A DNA stretch of 64,000 nucleotides, taken from contig NZ_JAAGWD010000003.1 in NCBI RefSeq assembly GCF_010686685.1, positions 434,001 through 498,000 of the forward strand, written 5' to 3'. A program made the translations under genes and the position numbers. The notes beneath the pieces were generated by a model. That model did not search any database. It was given only the letters and a program-made list of their open reading frames with translations, and was not told the origin of the DNA. Of the stretch, positions 55,440 through 64,000 are shown piece after piece; the stretch's first letter is position 1; each line of letters begins with the position of its first letter. The stretch comes from Pontibacter burrus. Lineage in GTDB: Bacteria; Bacteroidota; Bacteroidia; Cytophagales; Hymenobacteraceae.

Positions 55440-56678
55440 GTGGATTTATTTGAAAAACTGAGGACCAACAGAGGTCCGCTAGGTAGCCACTCTCACTATG
55501 CGCATGGTTACTTTACGTTTCCTAAACTGGAAGGAGAAATTGCTCCACGCATGAAGTTCAGGGGCAAAGATGTGCTTACCTGGAGCCTGAATAACTACCT
55601 TGGTCTTGCTAACCACCCGGAAGTACGCAAAGCAGATGCTGAAGCGGCTGCACAGTGGGGTATGGCTACACCAATGGGTGCCCGTATCATGTCTGGGAAT
55701 ACCAATTATCATGAGCAACTTGAGTCAGAATTGGCTGAGTTTGTTCAGAAGCCGGATGCATTGCTCCTAAACTTTGGTTATCAGGGTGTACTTTCTATCA
55801 TCGATGCACTGGTTGACCGTCATGATGTGATTGTATATGATGCTGAATCGCATGCATGTATAATTGATGGCGTACGTCTGCACCAGGGTAAGCGTTTTGT
55901 GTTCTCACACAACGACATGGCTAGTCTGGAGAAGCAGCTGGAGCGCGCAACGCGCTGGGCTGAAAATACAGGCGGTGCGATCCTTGTTATCACGGAAGGT
56001 GTATTCGGTATGTCTGGTAACCTGGGCAAACTGGATGAAGTGGTTAAGCTGAAAGAGAAATTCCAGTTCCGTCTGTTTGTAGATGATGCACACGGTTTCG
56101 GTACGATGGGTAAAACTGGTGCTGGTACTGGTGAGCATTTAGGCTGCCAGGATGGTATCGATGTATACTTCTCTACATTCGCGAAATCTATGGCCAGCAT
56201 CGGTGCGTTTGTTGCCGCTGATGAGCAGGTAGTAGAATATCTGCGCTACAACATGCGTTCTCAGATTTTTGCAAAATCATTGCCGATGCCGTTGGTAATT
56301 GGTGCTCTGAAACGCCTGGAATTGCTTCGCACAAAGCCTGAACTGAAAGACCAACTATGGACTATAGTTGACGCCCTGCAGTCCGGCCTGCGCGAGAAAG
56401 GTTTCAATATTGGTACAACAACTTCGCCTGTAACGCCTGTGTTCCTGAACGGTCAGATTCCGGATGCAACACAGTTGACGTTAGACCTACGCGAAAACTT
56501 TAATATTTTCTGTTCTATAGTAGTGTATCCGGTAGTACCGAAAGATGTGATCATGCTGCGCCTGATCCCGACTGCGGCACACACCCTGGAGGATGTACAG
56601 GAGACAATTGATGCTTTTGAGAAAATTGCACAAAAATTGGACAAAGGCCTGTACTCGAAGTCTCCGGTTACCGCTTAA
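55440..56678 (+). CDS. AOS-family aminotransferase, probable serine palmitoyltransferase
   Basis: 412 residues, start GTG 55440. It belongs to the alpha-oxoamine synthase family: SLNNYLGLANHPEV, GARIMSGNTNYHEQLESELAEF, HNDMASLEKQL, FVDDAHGFGTMGKTG, and the PLP-lysine in TFAKSMASIGAF. The HNDMASLEKQL and D-H-x-H-G features resemble the Bacteroides serine palmitoyltransferase more than KBL or BioF, which would place it in sphingolipid synthesis. The family assignment is sure; the exact substrate is not. Most homologues are annotated only as PLP-dependent. Confidence 0.88.
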   Translation: MDLFEKLRTNRGPLGSHSHYAHGYFTFPKLEGEIAPRMKFRGKDVLTWSLNNYLGLANHPEVRKADAEAAAQWGMATPMGARIMSGNTNYHEQLESELAEFVQKPDALLLNFGYQGVLSIIDALVDRHDVIVYDAESHACIIDGVRLHQGKRFVFSHNDMASLEKQLERATRWAENTGGAILVITEGVFGMSGNLGKLDEVVKLKEKFQFRLFVDDAHGFGTMGKTGAGTGEHLGCQDGIDVYFSTFAKSMASIGAFVAADEQVVEYLRYNMRSQIFAKSLPMPLVIGALKRLELLRTKPELKDQLWTIVDALQSGLREKGFNIGTTTSPVTPVFLNGQIPDATQLTLDLRENFNIFCSIVVYPVVPKDVIMLRLIPTAAHTLEDVQETIDAFEKIAQKLDKGLYSKSPVTA

Positions 56679-56784
56679 CTTGCTCCAAAGGCATATATTA
56701 AATTTCTCTAATTTTTGCTTCTTATTACTAAATGTGTATATTAGAGCTATCAAACCAAATGTTTCACTATAACAAATAGCTCTA

Positions 56785-56976
56785 ATGAACAACAACTTTA
56801 GCAAACTGAGAGACCTAGTTATGTCGCTGGAAGCTGACTTCGAAAAGTTCTACGACAAAGGTAACGCTGCTGCTGGTACTCGTGTACGTAAAGGTATGCA
56901 AGACCTGAAAAACATGGCACAGGACATCCGTAAGGAAGTTCAGGACATGAAGAACAGCACTGCTGATAAAAAATAG
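56785..56976 (+). CDS. Histone H1-like (Hc1) nucleoid protein
   Basis: 63 residues: KLRDLVMSLEADFEKFYDKGN, AAGTRVRKGMQDLKNMAQDIRKEVQDM. The sequence is nearly the Hc1 consensus found in Bacteroidota and Chlamydia. It is basic-to-mixed and helical, and is expected to bind and compact DNA. Most members are about this short. It follows the PLP enzyme by 106 bp and has a strong terminator. Confidence 0.88.
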   Translation: MNNNFSKLRDLVMSLEADFEKFYDKGNAAAGTRVRKGMQDLKNMAQDIRKEVQDMKNSTADKK

Positions 56977-57000
56977 TAATCAGACAGCATACTGAAAATA

Positions 57001-57030
57001 AAAAAGGTGGCCTATTAAGGTCACCTTTTT
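57001..57030. terminator. Terminator of the Hc1 gene (bidirectional with tyrS)
   Basis: Stem AAAAAGGTGGCCT / AGGTCACCTTTTT (13 bp, one G-U), 4-nt loop, then T-run. It is between convergent genes. Confidence 0.88.
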
Positions 57031-57054
57031 TATTTGTAAGTAATTGGTTTTTAG

Positions 57055-58359
57055 TTACTTAACTATAACCAGGTAATAATTCTTCTTGCCCTTCTGCACT
57101 ACAAGGTACTTTTCCTGTAAAAGGTTATAGTTTACGGCCTCATCCGGGTTCTGCAGCTTTTGTCGGTTAATGCTTACACCGCCATTTTTGATCATGCGCT
57201 TTGCTTCGCCCTTTGATTCGAACACCTGACCACCTGTTAAGTCGGAAAGAAGCTCGCTTACACTAGTAGCTCCGGCGTAGGTTATTTTGTCCACTTCGAT
57301 CTGTGGTACACCTTCGAACACAGACAGCAACATATCCTCTTTTAAGCTCTTTAAGGTTTCTAAATCGCCTTTTCCAAATAAAATTTCTGAAGCATCTACA
57401 GCTGCATTATAGTCTTCTTCAGAATGCACACGAATTGTAACATCCTTAGCTAAGGCTTTCTGTAAAACGCGTAAATGAGGCGCCTGTTTGTGCTCTTCTG
57501 TCAAACGTTCAATTTCTTCTTGAGGGAGCAACGTATATACCTTAATAAGTTTTTCCGCTTCCTCATCCGACAGGTTCAGCCAGAACTGGTAGAACTTATA
57601 TGGCGATGTAAAATTTGGGTCTAGCCAGATGTTGCCCCCTTCTGACTTGCCAAACTTAGTACCATCTGACTTGGTAACCAGTTTACCTACTAAAGCATAA
57701 GCTTTGCCACCATCCATACGGCGGATCAGTTCAGTACCTGTAGTAATGTTTCCCCATTGATCTGAGGCGCCCATCTGTAATTTGGCACCTTTGGTTTTAT
57801 ATAAATGATAGAAGTCGTAACCTTGGATTAACTGGTAAGCAAACTCGGTGTAGGAGAGGCCTTCGGCACGTTCTCCGTCTTCATCGGCGCTGATACGCTT
57901 TTTAACCGAATCTTTTGCCATCATATAGTTTACCGTAATGTGCTTACCTACCTCGCGCAGGAAACCCAGGAAGCTGAAGTCCTTAAACCAGTCATAGTTG
58001 TTAACGATCTCGGCAGCGTTGGCACCACTGTTAAAGTCCAGGAACTTCTCCAACTGTCTTCGGATCCCTTCCTGGTTGGCACGCAATGTGTCTTCGTCCA
58101 GCAGGTTGCGCTCTGCAGATTTGCCGGATGGGTCCCCGATCATACCCGTAGCACCACCTACCAGTGCAACTGGCTTGTGACCGGCGCGCTGCAGGTGTAC
58201 CAATAGCATTATAGTCGCCAGGTTCCCAATATGTAAGGAGGATGCAGTCGGATCGAAACCGATGTAACCTGTGGTCATTCCGGATGCCAGTTGTTCTTCA
58301 GTTCCCGGCATGAAATCGTGGAGCATGCCTCTCCATCTTAATTCTTCTATCAGATTCAT
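57055..58359 (-). CDS. tyrS: Tyrosyl-tRNA synthetase
   Basis: 434 residues from ATG 58359; the frame extends 87 bases upstream, but a TATATTTG promoter lies inside that extension. Class I motifs are [12 protein letters not shown] (HIGN, 43-46) and the KMSKS-like KFGKS; the C-terminal S4-like domain ([23 protein letters not shown]) binds tRNA. It charges tRNA-Tyr. It converges on the Hc1 gene. Confidence 0.96.
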   Translation of the reverse strand: MNLIEELRWRGMLHDFMPGTEEQLASGMTTGYIGFDPTASSLHIGNLATIMLLVHLQRAGHKPVALVGGATGMIGDPSGKSAERNLLDEDTLRANQEGIRRQLEKFLDFNSGANAAEIVNNYDWFKDFSFLGFLREVGKHITVNYMMAKDSVKKRISADEDGERAEGLSYTEFAYQLIQGYDFYHLYKTKGAKLQMGASDQWGNITTGTELIRRMDGGKAYALVGKLVTKSDGTKFGKSEGGNIWLDPNFTSPYKFYQFWLNLSDEEAEKLIKVYTLLPQEEIERLTEEHKQAPHLRVLQKALAKDVTIRVHSEEDYNAAVDASEILFGKGDLETLKSLKEDMLLSVFEGVPQIEVDKITYAGATSVSELLSDLTGGQVFESKGEAKRMIKNGGVSINRQKLQNPDEAVNYNLLQEKYLVVQKGKKNYYLVIVK

Positions 58360-58383
58360 GTAAGCGTCTTCTACTGTTTGGGG

Positions 58384-58391
58384 CAAATATA
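58384..58391 (-). promoter_or_regulatory. -7 element of tyrS
   Basis: TATATTTG on the minus strand fits TAnnTTTG. It lies 25 bp before the ATG chosen for tyrS, which supports the shorter start. No clear TTTG is upstream. Confidence 0.5.
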
Positions 58392-58603
58392 AAAAAGAGT
58401 TGGCAGTATGCATGGTATAATCAGAAGCAATGCATAAAGAACACACGATGTACGCTACTCTGTGTACAGGTGCGTTTAAGGATTAAAGATTGCCGTTAAC
58501 AATTAATATAGTATGCCTGTTACAAATAGCGAAGGCTCTTTTTCACATTGCTGAGGTTGAGCCGTATGTATTATAGTATCCTTTCCCGCTTAACAGTTCT
58601 TTT

Positions 58604-59296
58604 ATGAATCAAGGTCGACTCACGGTTCCTGAGTATGTTATCTTAACAATTGTATTGGTACACTTACTTGTTGGTATCGTCAGCTTTTTCTGGAATCCCT
58701 CTTTTTTTGAGCTTTACATTATTGAAGATGGCTATATTGAAAATGCAACAGCGCTCTCATTGTTGATGATAGCTATAGTTTGTGGAATTGGAGCCTACCA
58801 GAGTAGCGGCGTAAAGCGTGCATTTTTAATACTCGGCACTATAGTTTTTATATTTGGTTGTGGCGAAGAGATCTCCTGGGGGCAACGTATCCTTGAGTTC
58901 AGTACACCGGAAAAACTACATGCGGTTAATGCACAGGGTGAGTTCAATATTCATAACCTGCAAGTAGGCGAAGTCAAAATCAACAAGTTAATCTTTAGTA
59001 CAGTCATGTATTCGGGCATTTTCTTTTATTTCCTGGGGTTGCCTTTGCTGTATAAGTATAGTTCTAAGCTTCGCAACTGGAAATACCTGTATATTCCAAT
59101 CCCAAAACAATCATGGGGCTGGATGTACCTGGGCTTCTTTATGCTGCCGCTCATACTGCCTACCGGCAAACTATGGGAACTGCAGGAGTTCTGTTTCAGC
59201 GTATTCCTGTTAGCGTCGGTTGTATTTCAGCAAAACCCTAAGTTCGATTTCCTGCATACCGGAACTACCGGTAACTATAAGCTGGCTGAGCAATAA
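58604..59296 (+). CDS. Polytopic membrane protein with GEEISWGQR motif
   Basis: 230 residues with about six hydrophobic segments: 10-28, 45-62, 71-86, 124-145, 158-178 and 187-205. Two polar motifs lie near the membrane: GCGEEISWGQRILEF (about 86-100) and the stretch NAQGEFNIHNLQ. Charged acidic pairs and Gln/Arg next to a helix suggest a functional or catalytic site, but I do not know the family's function. A similar motif combination occurs in unannotated bacterial membrane proteins. It is divergent from tyrS and followed by holA at 66 bp. Confidence 0.75.
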   Translation: MNQGRLTVPEYVILTIVLVHLLVGIVSFFWNPSFFELYIIEDGYIENATALSLLMIAIVCGIGAYQSSGVKRAFLILGTIVFIFGCGEEISWGQRILEFSTPEKLHAVNAQGEFNIHNLQVGEVKINKLIFSTVMYSGIFFYFLGLPLLYKYSSKLRNWKYLYIPIPKQSWGWMYLGFFMLPLILPTGKLWELQEFCFSVFLLASVVFQQNPKFDFLHTGTTGNYKLAEQ

Positions 59297-59331
59297 TCGG
59301 GGTTTATCCTTTCATTTTAGGTTTGATGCCT

Positions 59332-59339
59332 TAAATTTG
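59332..59339 (+). promoter_or_regulatory. Possible -7 element of holA
   Basis: TAAATTTG fits TAnnTTTG, 23 bp before the ATG; no matching upstream TTTG. Confidence 0.35.
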
Positions 59340-59362
59340 TGTAGGTAATTTTTTTTGCAGAC

Positions 59363-60409
59363 ATGGCCCATACACCCGAAGGCATTTTAGAACAACTACA
59401 GAAACGAAACTTTGCACCTGTATACTTTCTGCAGGGGGAAGAGGCGTATTATATTGATCTGATCTCAGATTACATAGAGCAGCATGCGTTACAGGAGCAC
59501 GAAAAAGGCTTCAACCAGGTGGTAATCTATGGTAAAGATGTGGATGTTGCTACGGTGCTGCTTCAGGCTAAACGTTTCCCGATGATGTCGGATCGTTCGG
59601 TGGTGATCGTGAAGGAAGCGCAAAGTATAGTGGATATTGATAAGGATGAAGGAACGAAGCAACTGGAAGCCTACCTGCAGAACCCGCTGCCTTCTACTAT
59701 TCTGGTATTTGCCTACAAGCATAAAACGCTCGATGGCCGTAAGTCTCTGTCTAAAATGTTTGCGCAGCATGCCGTTATGCTGACCACAAAAAAACTGTAT
59801 GAGAACCAGGTGCCAGCCTGGGTTAATAATTACCTCAAAAGTAAAAGCATTAAATCCACACCCCAGGCGGTGCAGCAGCTAAGCGAGTTTATTGGATCTG
59901 ATCTAAGCCGCTTAGCCAATGAAATTGACAAGCTGTTGCTTAACCTGAAGCCTGGGCAAACTATAGATGAACGGGTAGTTCAGGAAAATGTAGGCATCAG
60001 TAAGGAGTATAATATCTTTGAACTACAGGCGGCTCTCATTGCCCAGGATGCACTTAAAGCTAACCGTATCATCAATTATTTCGAAGCTAATCCAAAAAAC
60101 AACCCGGTCATCCCTAACATCGGAATGCTCTTTTCGTTTTTTACGAAGCTTTTAAGCCTGCACGCCGCTAGCGATAAATCAGAGGCAGGACTAAAAAAGC
60201 TGCTTGGGCAACAGGCCTGGAAATTAAAAGAGTTTCAGCATGCCATGCGCCTTTACCCGATTAACCGGGTTGCAGACATTATTCATTACATAAGAGAAGC
60301 CGATCTGCAGTCGAAAGGGATTACCGGAGGCGATATGAGTGAGGCTGATATACTGCGCGAACTGGTGTTTAAGATCCTGCACCCAGTACCCAGAATATTA
60401 AGCGTGTAA
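59363..60409 (+). CDS. holA: DNA polymerase III subunit delta
   Basis: 348 residues: FAPVYFLQGEEAYYIDLISDYIE at the N-terminus, then AAA-like core, LSEFIGSDLSRLANEIDKLLLNL, NVGISKEYNIFELQAAL, and the C-terminal clamp-loader region (GGDMSEADILRELVFKILH). Delta subunit opens the sliding clamp. It stands alone, without other clamp-loader genes nearby. A TAAATTTG box lies just upstream. Confidence 0.9.
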   Translation: MAHTPEGILEQLQKRNFAPVYFLQGEEAYYIDLISDYIEQHALQEHEKGFNQVVIYGKDVDVATVLLQAKRFPMMSDRSVVIVKEAQSIVDIDKDEGTKQLEAYLQNPLPSTILVFAYKHKTLDGRKSLSKMFAQHAVMLTTKKLYENQVPAWVNNYLKSKSIKSTPQAVQQLSEFIGSDLSRLANEIDKLLLNLKPGQTIDERVVQENVGISKEYNIFELQAALIAQDALKANRIINYFEANPKNNPVIPNIGMLFSFFTKLLSLHAASDKSEAGLKKLLGQQAWKLKEFQHAMRLYPINRVADIIHYIREADLQSKGITGGDMSEADILRELVFKILHPVPRILSV

Positions 60410-60506
60410 TATTTTAAACGGTGCACAATATTTTGGAGACCTTTACATTGTATATGGGTAAAGCTATGTAAGTACCGATCCAGCTGTGTACCTTTATAAA
60501 ATTACT

Positions 60507-60514
60507 TAACTTTG
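60507..60514 (+). promoter_or_regulatory. Possible -7 element of the large TPR gene
   Basis: TAACTTTG fits TAnnTTTG and is 92 bp upstream of the ATG; a TGTG (not TTTG) sits near the -33 position. Confidence 0.35.
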
Positions 60515-60605
60515 ACTTTAACTGCCCGTTTGTAGGGTAAATTATACTTTAGAGAAATCAGAAACGATTAAACCTGCGCTAGCAGGACCGTTTTAAGAAC
60601 ATACT

Positions 60606-63600
60606 ATGAAGATAGCGTACAAAATTGCACTGGCGTCGGTACTGGCGGGAGGCTCGCATGTGGTAGCAGCCCAGAACACGCAGGTATTCACTGCTAAAGA
60701 CAATTATTTTCATGAAGGGCTGGAACTGTTTGACCGTGCCAAGTATGGTGCAGCGCAGGAAGCTTTCAGGAAATATATCGAACTGATTGGAGATGATGCT
60801 AGAACAGCTGATGCACAGTATTATTATGCTCTGAGCGGTTTGTACCTGCTACATCCTGATGCTGAGCAGTTGATCCTCAACTTTGCGAAGAACTATCCTG
60901 CTCACCCTAAAACTGCATTAGCTAACTATGAACTGGGCCTTTATTACTTTGAGCAGAAGGATTACAAAAAGTCTGTGGAGTATCTGCAGCTTGCCCCAAC
61001 ACACCTGTTAAGCATCAAGCAAAACAAAGAGCTGGAGTTTAAGCTGGGCTACTCTTACTTCGCCACAAAAGATTTTGAAAAAGCCAAGACCTATTTCGAT
61101 AAGAACAAGACCAATGGCTTCCGCGAAGAAGAACACCGTTTTGCCTATGCTTCAAATTACTACTCAGGGTACATTTCGTACCGCAATGGCGACTATGCGG
61201 CTGCCAAAGAAGATCTGAAAATAGCTGAGAAGAATGAAGCTTACGCCCAGATCGTTCCTTATATGGTCACTGAAATCCTGTACAAAGAGAACGATGTATA
61301 TGAAGTGATCCGGTATGGCGAAGCCGCCTTAGCACGCACCCCAAAAGTACAGCAGGCTGATGAGATTGCCCTGTTGGTAGGAGATGCTTACTACCAACGT
61401 GCCGACTATAAAATAGCTGACAAGTATTTCGACCAGTATGTGCAGGGTAAAAAGTCTCTGGACTCGGTAGTGCAATACAAAATCGGCTATACCGATTATA
61501 AGAATAACAACTATAAAGACGCTATCACAAACTTTAAAGCTGTAGCGCTTAAAAAAGATGCACTTGGCCAGAATGCGGCCTATTACTTGGGATTGAGTTA
61601 CCTGCGTGAAAATAACAAGCAGTTTGCAATGACCGCTTTTGATCAGGCCCGCAAGAACAACCACGATAAAGACGTGACTCAGGCTGCGACTTTAAAATAT
61701 GCGCAGGTTAACTATGAGCTTGGTAATAACCGCGAGGTGATCAATTCCCTGTCAACATTCAACAACGACTACCCTAATTCAGATCAGTTGACTGTTGTTG
61801 ACGACTTGTTGAGCGAAGCCTATTTCAGCTCCAACAACTATCCGGAAGCAATTCGCCATATCGAGAATATGCCGAAGAAAAGCTGGAAGATACTCCAGAC
61901 CTATCAGCGTGTTACTTACCTGCACGGTGTTAACCTGTACAACGAAGCCAAGTTTCCGGCAGCAGTTGCCATGCTAGATAAATCGTTGCAATACCCTTAT
62001 GACAAGGATGTGACTGCTGCCAGCCACTTTGTGAAAGGGGAAGCTTATTCTGTTGGCCAGCGTTACCAGGATGCTATTAACTCCTACGCTGCCGTGTTCC
62101 GCAATACATCTGCCGGACAATCGGAGTATTACCTGAAAGCTCGTTATGGAATTGGTTATGCCTACTATAACACTAAACAGTACGACAAGGCGCTGCCACA
62201 TTTCAAGGCTTATGTTGACGGTACAAATGCCAGCAACCCGAACCATTTTGATGCGGTGCTGCGCCTGGCCGACCTGTACTATGTGAGCAAGAACTATAAC
62301 CAGGCACAGGATCTATATAATAAGGTGATTGCATCTAATTCACCGGACAAAGATTATGCTTTCTTCCAGCGTGGTGTAATTGCAGGCATTACAGGGAACA
62401 AAGCGCAGGCACAACAAAGCCTGTCTACGGTTATAAACGAGTTCCCTCGTTCTCGTTATTCTGATGATGCCCAGTACCAGGCAGCCATCCTGGAATTTGA
62501 AGCTGGTAACTATGGGCCAGCCATCTCTGGCTTTACAACCCTTATTAATTCAAACACCAACAGCAGGCTTATACCAAATGCGTTACATAAGCGCGGTCAG
62601 GCCTACGCGAACCAGGGACGTCACAATGATGCTATAGTTGATTATAAGCGTGTGCTGGATGAATACCCGACTTCTAAGATTGCAAGTGGTGCGCTGTATG
62701 GTTTGCAGGAATCATTGGCTGCGCAGAACCGTAGCGAGGAGTTTGATAGTTACCTGGCTAAATATAAGTCTAACAACCCGGAAAGCAACGCTCTAGAAAG
62801 CATTGAATTCGAGGCGGCTAAAACCTTATACTTCAACGAGAAATACGATCAGGCTGCTACTAAGCTTGAAGCATACCTTACAGCTTATCCGAAGAGTCCG
62901 TTTGTATTTGATGCCCGTTACTTCCTGGCAGATTCTTACCTGCGCAAAGGAGAGGCACAGCGTGGCTTACAACGCATGAAAGAAGTAGTAGCTGAAAATA
63001 AGTCTGAGTATGTGAACCGTGCCATCCAACGTGTGGCAGATTTAGAGTTTGAAGCAAAGAACTATACCGAAGCAATCAGATACTATACAAAATTGCGCGA
63101 TGTGGCCGCTAACCGAAGAGAGCAGCAAAACGCTCTGTCTGGTTTGATGATGAGCTACTTCCTGACGAATGACTACGCAGGCAGCAAGCGCATTGCCAAC
63201 GAACTGATCAGCCAGGGTAATGCAGCGCTTAATGCCTATAACACGGCCATGCTGTACCGTGGTAAGTCTACTTATGCGCAGGGAGATCTGAATCAGGCAC
63301 AAAAGGAACTGCAGGAAGCTGCCAATGCAGCCAATGACGTGCATGGAGCTGAAGCACAGTATCTTGTAGCTGAAATTCTGTACAAACAGAAAAAGTATAA
63401 AGAATCTCTGGATGTGGCTTTTGCCTTCAACAACAAGTTCTCAGCACATGATTTCTGGTTGGGTAAAACGTTCCTGCTGATTGCAGATAACTATACAGCG
63501 CAGAATGAGCTATTCCAGGCAAAGGCAACCCTTAATTCAATTATTGAAGGTTCGCCGGTAGCGGAGATTGTTGAGCAGGCGAAGCAAAAGCTGGACCAGC

Positions 63601-63641
63601 TGAACAAAACAGGTGGCACGCAGCAAAACCAGCCACGATAA
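60606..63641 (+). CDS. Large periplasmic TPR protein, 1011 residues
   Basis: Signal peptide at the N-terminus (ASVLAGGSHVVAAQNT). The rest is a long TPR/tetratricopeptide-like solenoid with units such as FHEGLELFDRAKYGAAQEAFRKYIEL, YFATKDFEKAKTYFDKNKTN, AIVDYKRVLDEYPTSKIASGALYGL and ATKLEAYLTAYPKSPFVFDARYFLADSYLRKG, covering almost the whole length. It is probably a scaffold in the envelope, in the style of YbgF or BamD-like proteins. The C-terminus ends in a Gln-rich tail. The next gene follows 29 bp later on the same strand, so they are probably co-transcribed. Confidence 0.85.
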   Translation: MKIAYKIALASVLAGGSHVVAAQNTQVFTAKDNYFHEGLELFDRAKYGAAQEAFRKYIELIGDDARTADAQYYYALSGLYLLHPDAEQLILNFAKNYPAHPKTALANYELGLYYFEQKDYKKSVEYLQLAPTHLLSIKQNKELEFKLGYSYFATKDFEKAKTYFDKNKTNGFREEEHRFAYASNYYSGYISYRNGDYAAAKEDLKIAEKNEAYAQIVPYMVTEILYKENDVYEVIRYGEAALARTPKVQQADEIALLVGDAYYQRADYKIADKYFDQYVQGKKSLDSVVQYKIGYTDYKNNNYKDAITNFKAVALKKDALGQNAAYYLGLSYLRENNKQFAMTAFDQARKNNHDKDVTQAATLKYAQVNYELGNNREVINSLSTFNNDYPNSDQLTVVDDLLSEAYFSSNNYPEAIRHIENMPKKSWKILQTYQRVTYLHGVNLYNEAKFPAAVAMLDKSLQYPYDKDVTAASHFVKGEAYSVGQRYQDAINSYAAVFRNTSAGQSEYYLKARYGIGYAYYNTKQYDKALPHFKAYVDGTNASNPNHFDAVLRLADLYYVSKNYNQAQDLYNKVIASNSPDKDYAFFQRGVIAGITGNKAQAQQSLSTVINEFPRSRYSDDAQYQAAILEFEAGNYGPAISGFTTLINSNTNSRLIPNALHKRGQAYANQGRHNDAIVDYKRVLDEYPTSKIASGALYGLQESLAAQNRSEEFDSYLAKYKSNNPESNALESIEFEAAKTLYFNEKYDQAATKLEAYLTAYPKSPFVFDARYFLADSYLRKGEAQRGLQRMKEVVAENKSEYVNRAIQRVADLEFEAKNYTEAIRYYTKLRDVAANRREQQNALSGLMMSYFLTNDYAGSKRIANELISQGNAALNAYNTAMLYRGKSTYAQGDLNQAQKELQEAANAANDVHGAEAQYLVAEILYKQKKYKESLDVAFAFNNKFSAHDFWLGKTFLLIADNYTAQNELFQAKATLNSIIEGSPVAEIVEQAKQKLDQLNKTGGTQQNQPR

Positions 63642-63669
63642 ACAAACACTTTTAGACAGAGAAGCATCC

Positions 63670-64000
63670 ATGATGAAAAATAAGATAAGAAAAGCATCGC
63701 TGGCCATTGTGTTATGTGTTGGCTACGCATTTATGAATACAGCTCAGGCGCAGAACAACGGTTGGGGTGAAGGCGCTAAGCTGGAAGATGCAGAAGTAGT
63801 AGTAGAGAAAAACCGCGTAATAGAGTTGCCGAATGCAGCTCGTAACTTTGAAAAGTTTCGTATAGAGCCACCCGCAGTAGCCGATCGTAATGTGCGGTAT
63901 CGTTTCGAAGATTACCGCCTGCCTTCTCAGGACATTAACCTGCAGATGCGCGTGCTAACTATAAAGCAGGATGAGCTGAACAAATTATACGGCAACTACC
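63670..64000 (+). CDS. Probable outer-membrane protein, 3' end outside window
   Basis: The frame runs from ATG 63670 (or 63673) to the end of the window, giving about 110 residues. A signal peptide is visible (MMKNKIRKASLAIVLCVGYAFMNTAQAQN). The mature start (NNGWGEGAKLEDAEVVVEKNRVIELPNAARNF... FEDYRLPSQDINLQMRVLTIKQDELNK) resembles N-terminal regions of outer-membrane proteins found behind large TPR genes in this phylum. The remaining part is cut off, so identity is unproven. Confidence 0.6.
   Translation, partial: MMKNKIRKASLAIVLCVGYAFMNTAQAQNNGWGEGAKLEDAEVVVEKNRVIELPNAARNFEKFRIEPPAVADRNVRYRFEDYRLPSQDINLQMRVLTIKQDELNKLYGNY

Noticed and set aside
58360-58446. 29-residue N-terminal extension of tyrS
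   Set aside because: A TATATTTG promoter element falls inside it and the extra residues lack similarity to the enzyme; the shorter ATG is used.
60410-60605. Gap before the large TPR gene as a possible small RNA
   Set aside because: Only a 5-bp CCTGC/GCAGG hairpin is present, without a T-run or flanking conserved structure.
1-64000. CRISPR arrays, insertion sequences, phage genes, rRNA
   Set aside because: No regularly spaced long repeats, transposase, integrase, phage structural genes or rRNA sequence were seen.

Overview
The window looks like chromosomal DNA of a Bacteroidota bacterium of the order Cytophagales, most like Hymenobacteraceae (Pontibacter-like; genus is an inference). Evidence: a short primary sigma factor with little N-terminal extension, promoters of the TTTG / TAnnTTTG type, almost no Shine-Dalgarno sequences, a BshB1 bacillithiol deacetylase, an Hc1-like histone H1 protein, a START-like protein, the rpsO-pnp-rpoD block and the linked topoisomerase IV genes. 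Base composition is moderate (mid-40s percent GC by eye). I see no phage, insertion sequence, CRISPR array or rRNA; the only tRNA is one with anticodon CAT.

Layout. 1-11.4 kb: end of a lipid kinase, a metallophosphoesterase, a Lon-N-domain protein, the glycosyltransferase MtgA with a small lipoprotein, a MORN-like protein, an App1-type phosphatase, an M48 lipoprotein protease and a two-domain M16 protease. 11.4-16.8 kb: topoisomerase IB, a luciferase-like oxidoreductase, a DUF421 protein, a rifampin ADP-ribosyltransferase (arr) and an AT-rich accessory stretch of small orphan genes. 16.8-22.7 kb: pgi, a small hydrophilic ORF, otsB, a DnaQ exonuclease/GIY-YIG fusion and an AI-2E family permease. 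23-33 kb: parE-parC, two TPR proteins, and thrS-infC-rpmI-rplT. 33-43.3 kb: a DUF1579 protein, a Gre factor, a protein with diadenylate-cyclase signature motifs, and the pbpC / alpha-2-macroglobulin pair. 43.4-52.9 kb: glycine-zipper protein, NTF2-like lipoprotein, tRNA, START-like protein, LptF/G permease, rpsO, pnp, rpoD, trxB and an M23/LysM peptidase. 52.9-64 kb: bshB1, biotin carboxylase, a serine-palmitoyltransferase-like enzyme, Hc1, tyrS, an unknown polytopic membrane protein, holA, a 1011-residue TPR protein and the start of a probable outer-membrane protein.

Themes. Envelope building recurs (MtgA, PBP1C with alpha-2-macroglobulin, M23/LysM, LptF/G, lipoproteins, possible sphingolipid synthesis). 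So do core information processing (topoisomerases, translation operon, sigma, PNPase, HolA) and low-molecular-weight thiol chemistry (BshB1, TrxB).

The most interesting signals are not ordinary genes. (1) A palindromic word, AACTATAGTT with core CTATAG, is strongly over-represented in coding and non-coding DNA. (2) A degenerate 8-bp tandem repeat (consensus near AGTTAGAA) occurs at least four times in intergenic DNA; three of these arrays sit at stop codons, and at topIB and otsB the array supplies the last codons of the gene. (3) infC appears to start at AUA behind a perfect AGGAGG. (4) A stand-alone protein carries both signature motifs of diadenylate cyclases. (5) There is a chromosomal arr gene beside an AT-rich stretch where the palindromic word is absent. 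Most of the window is otherwise housekeeping DNA; I did not find a new multigene defence or conflict system.
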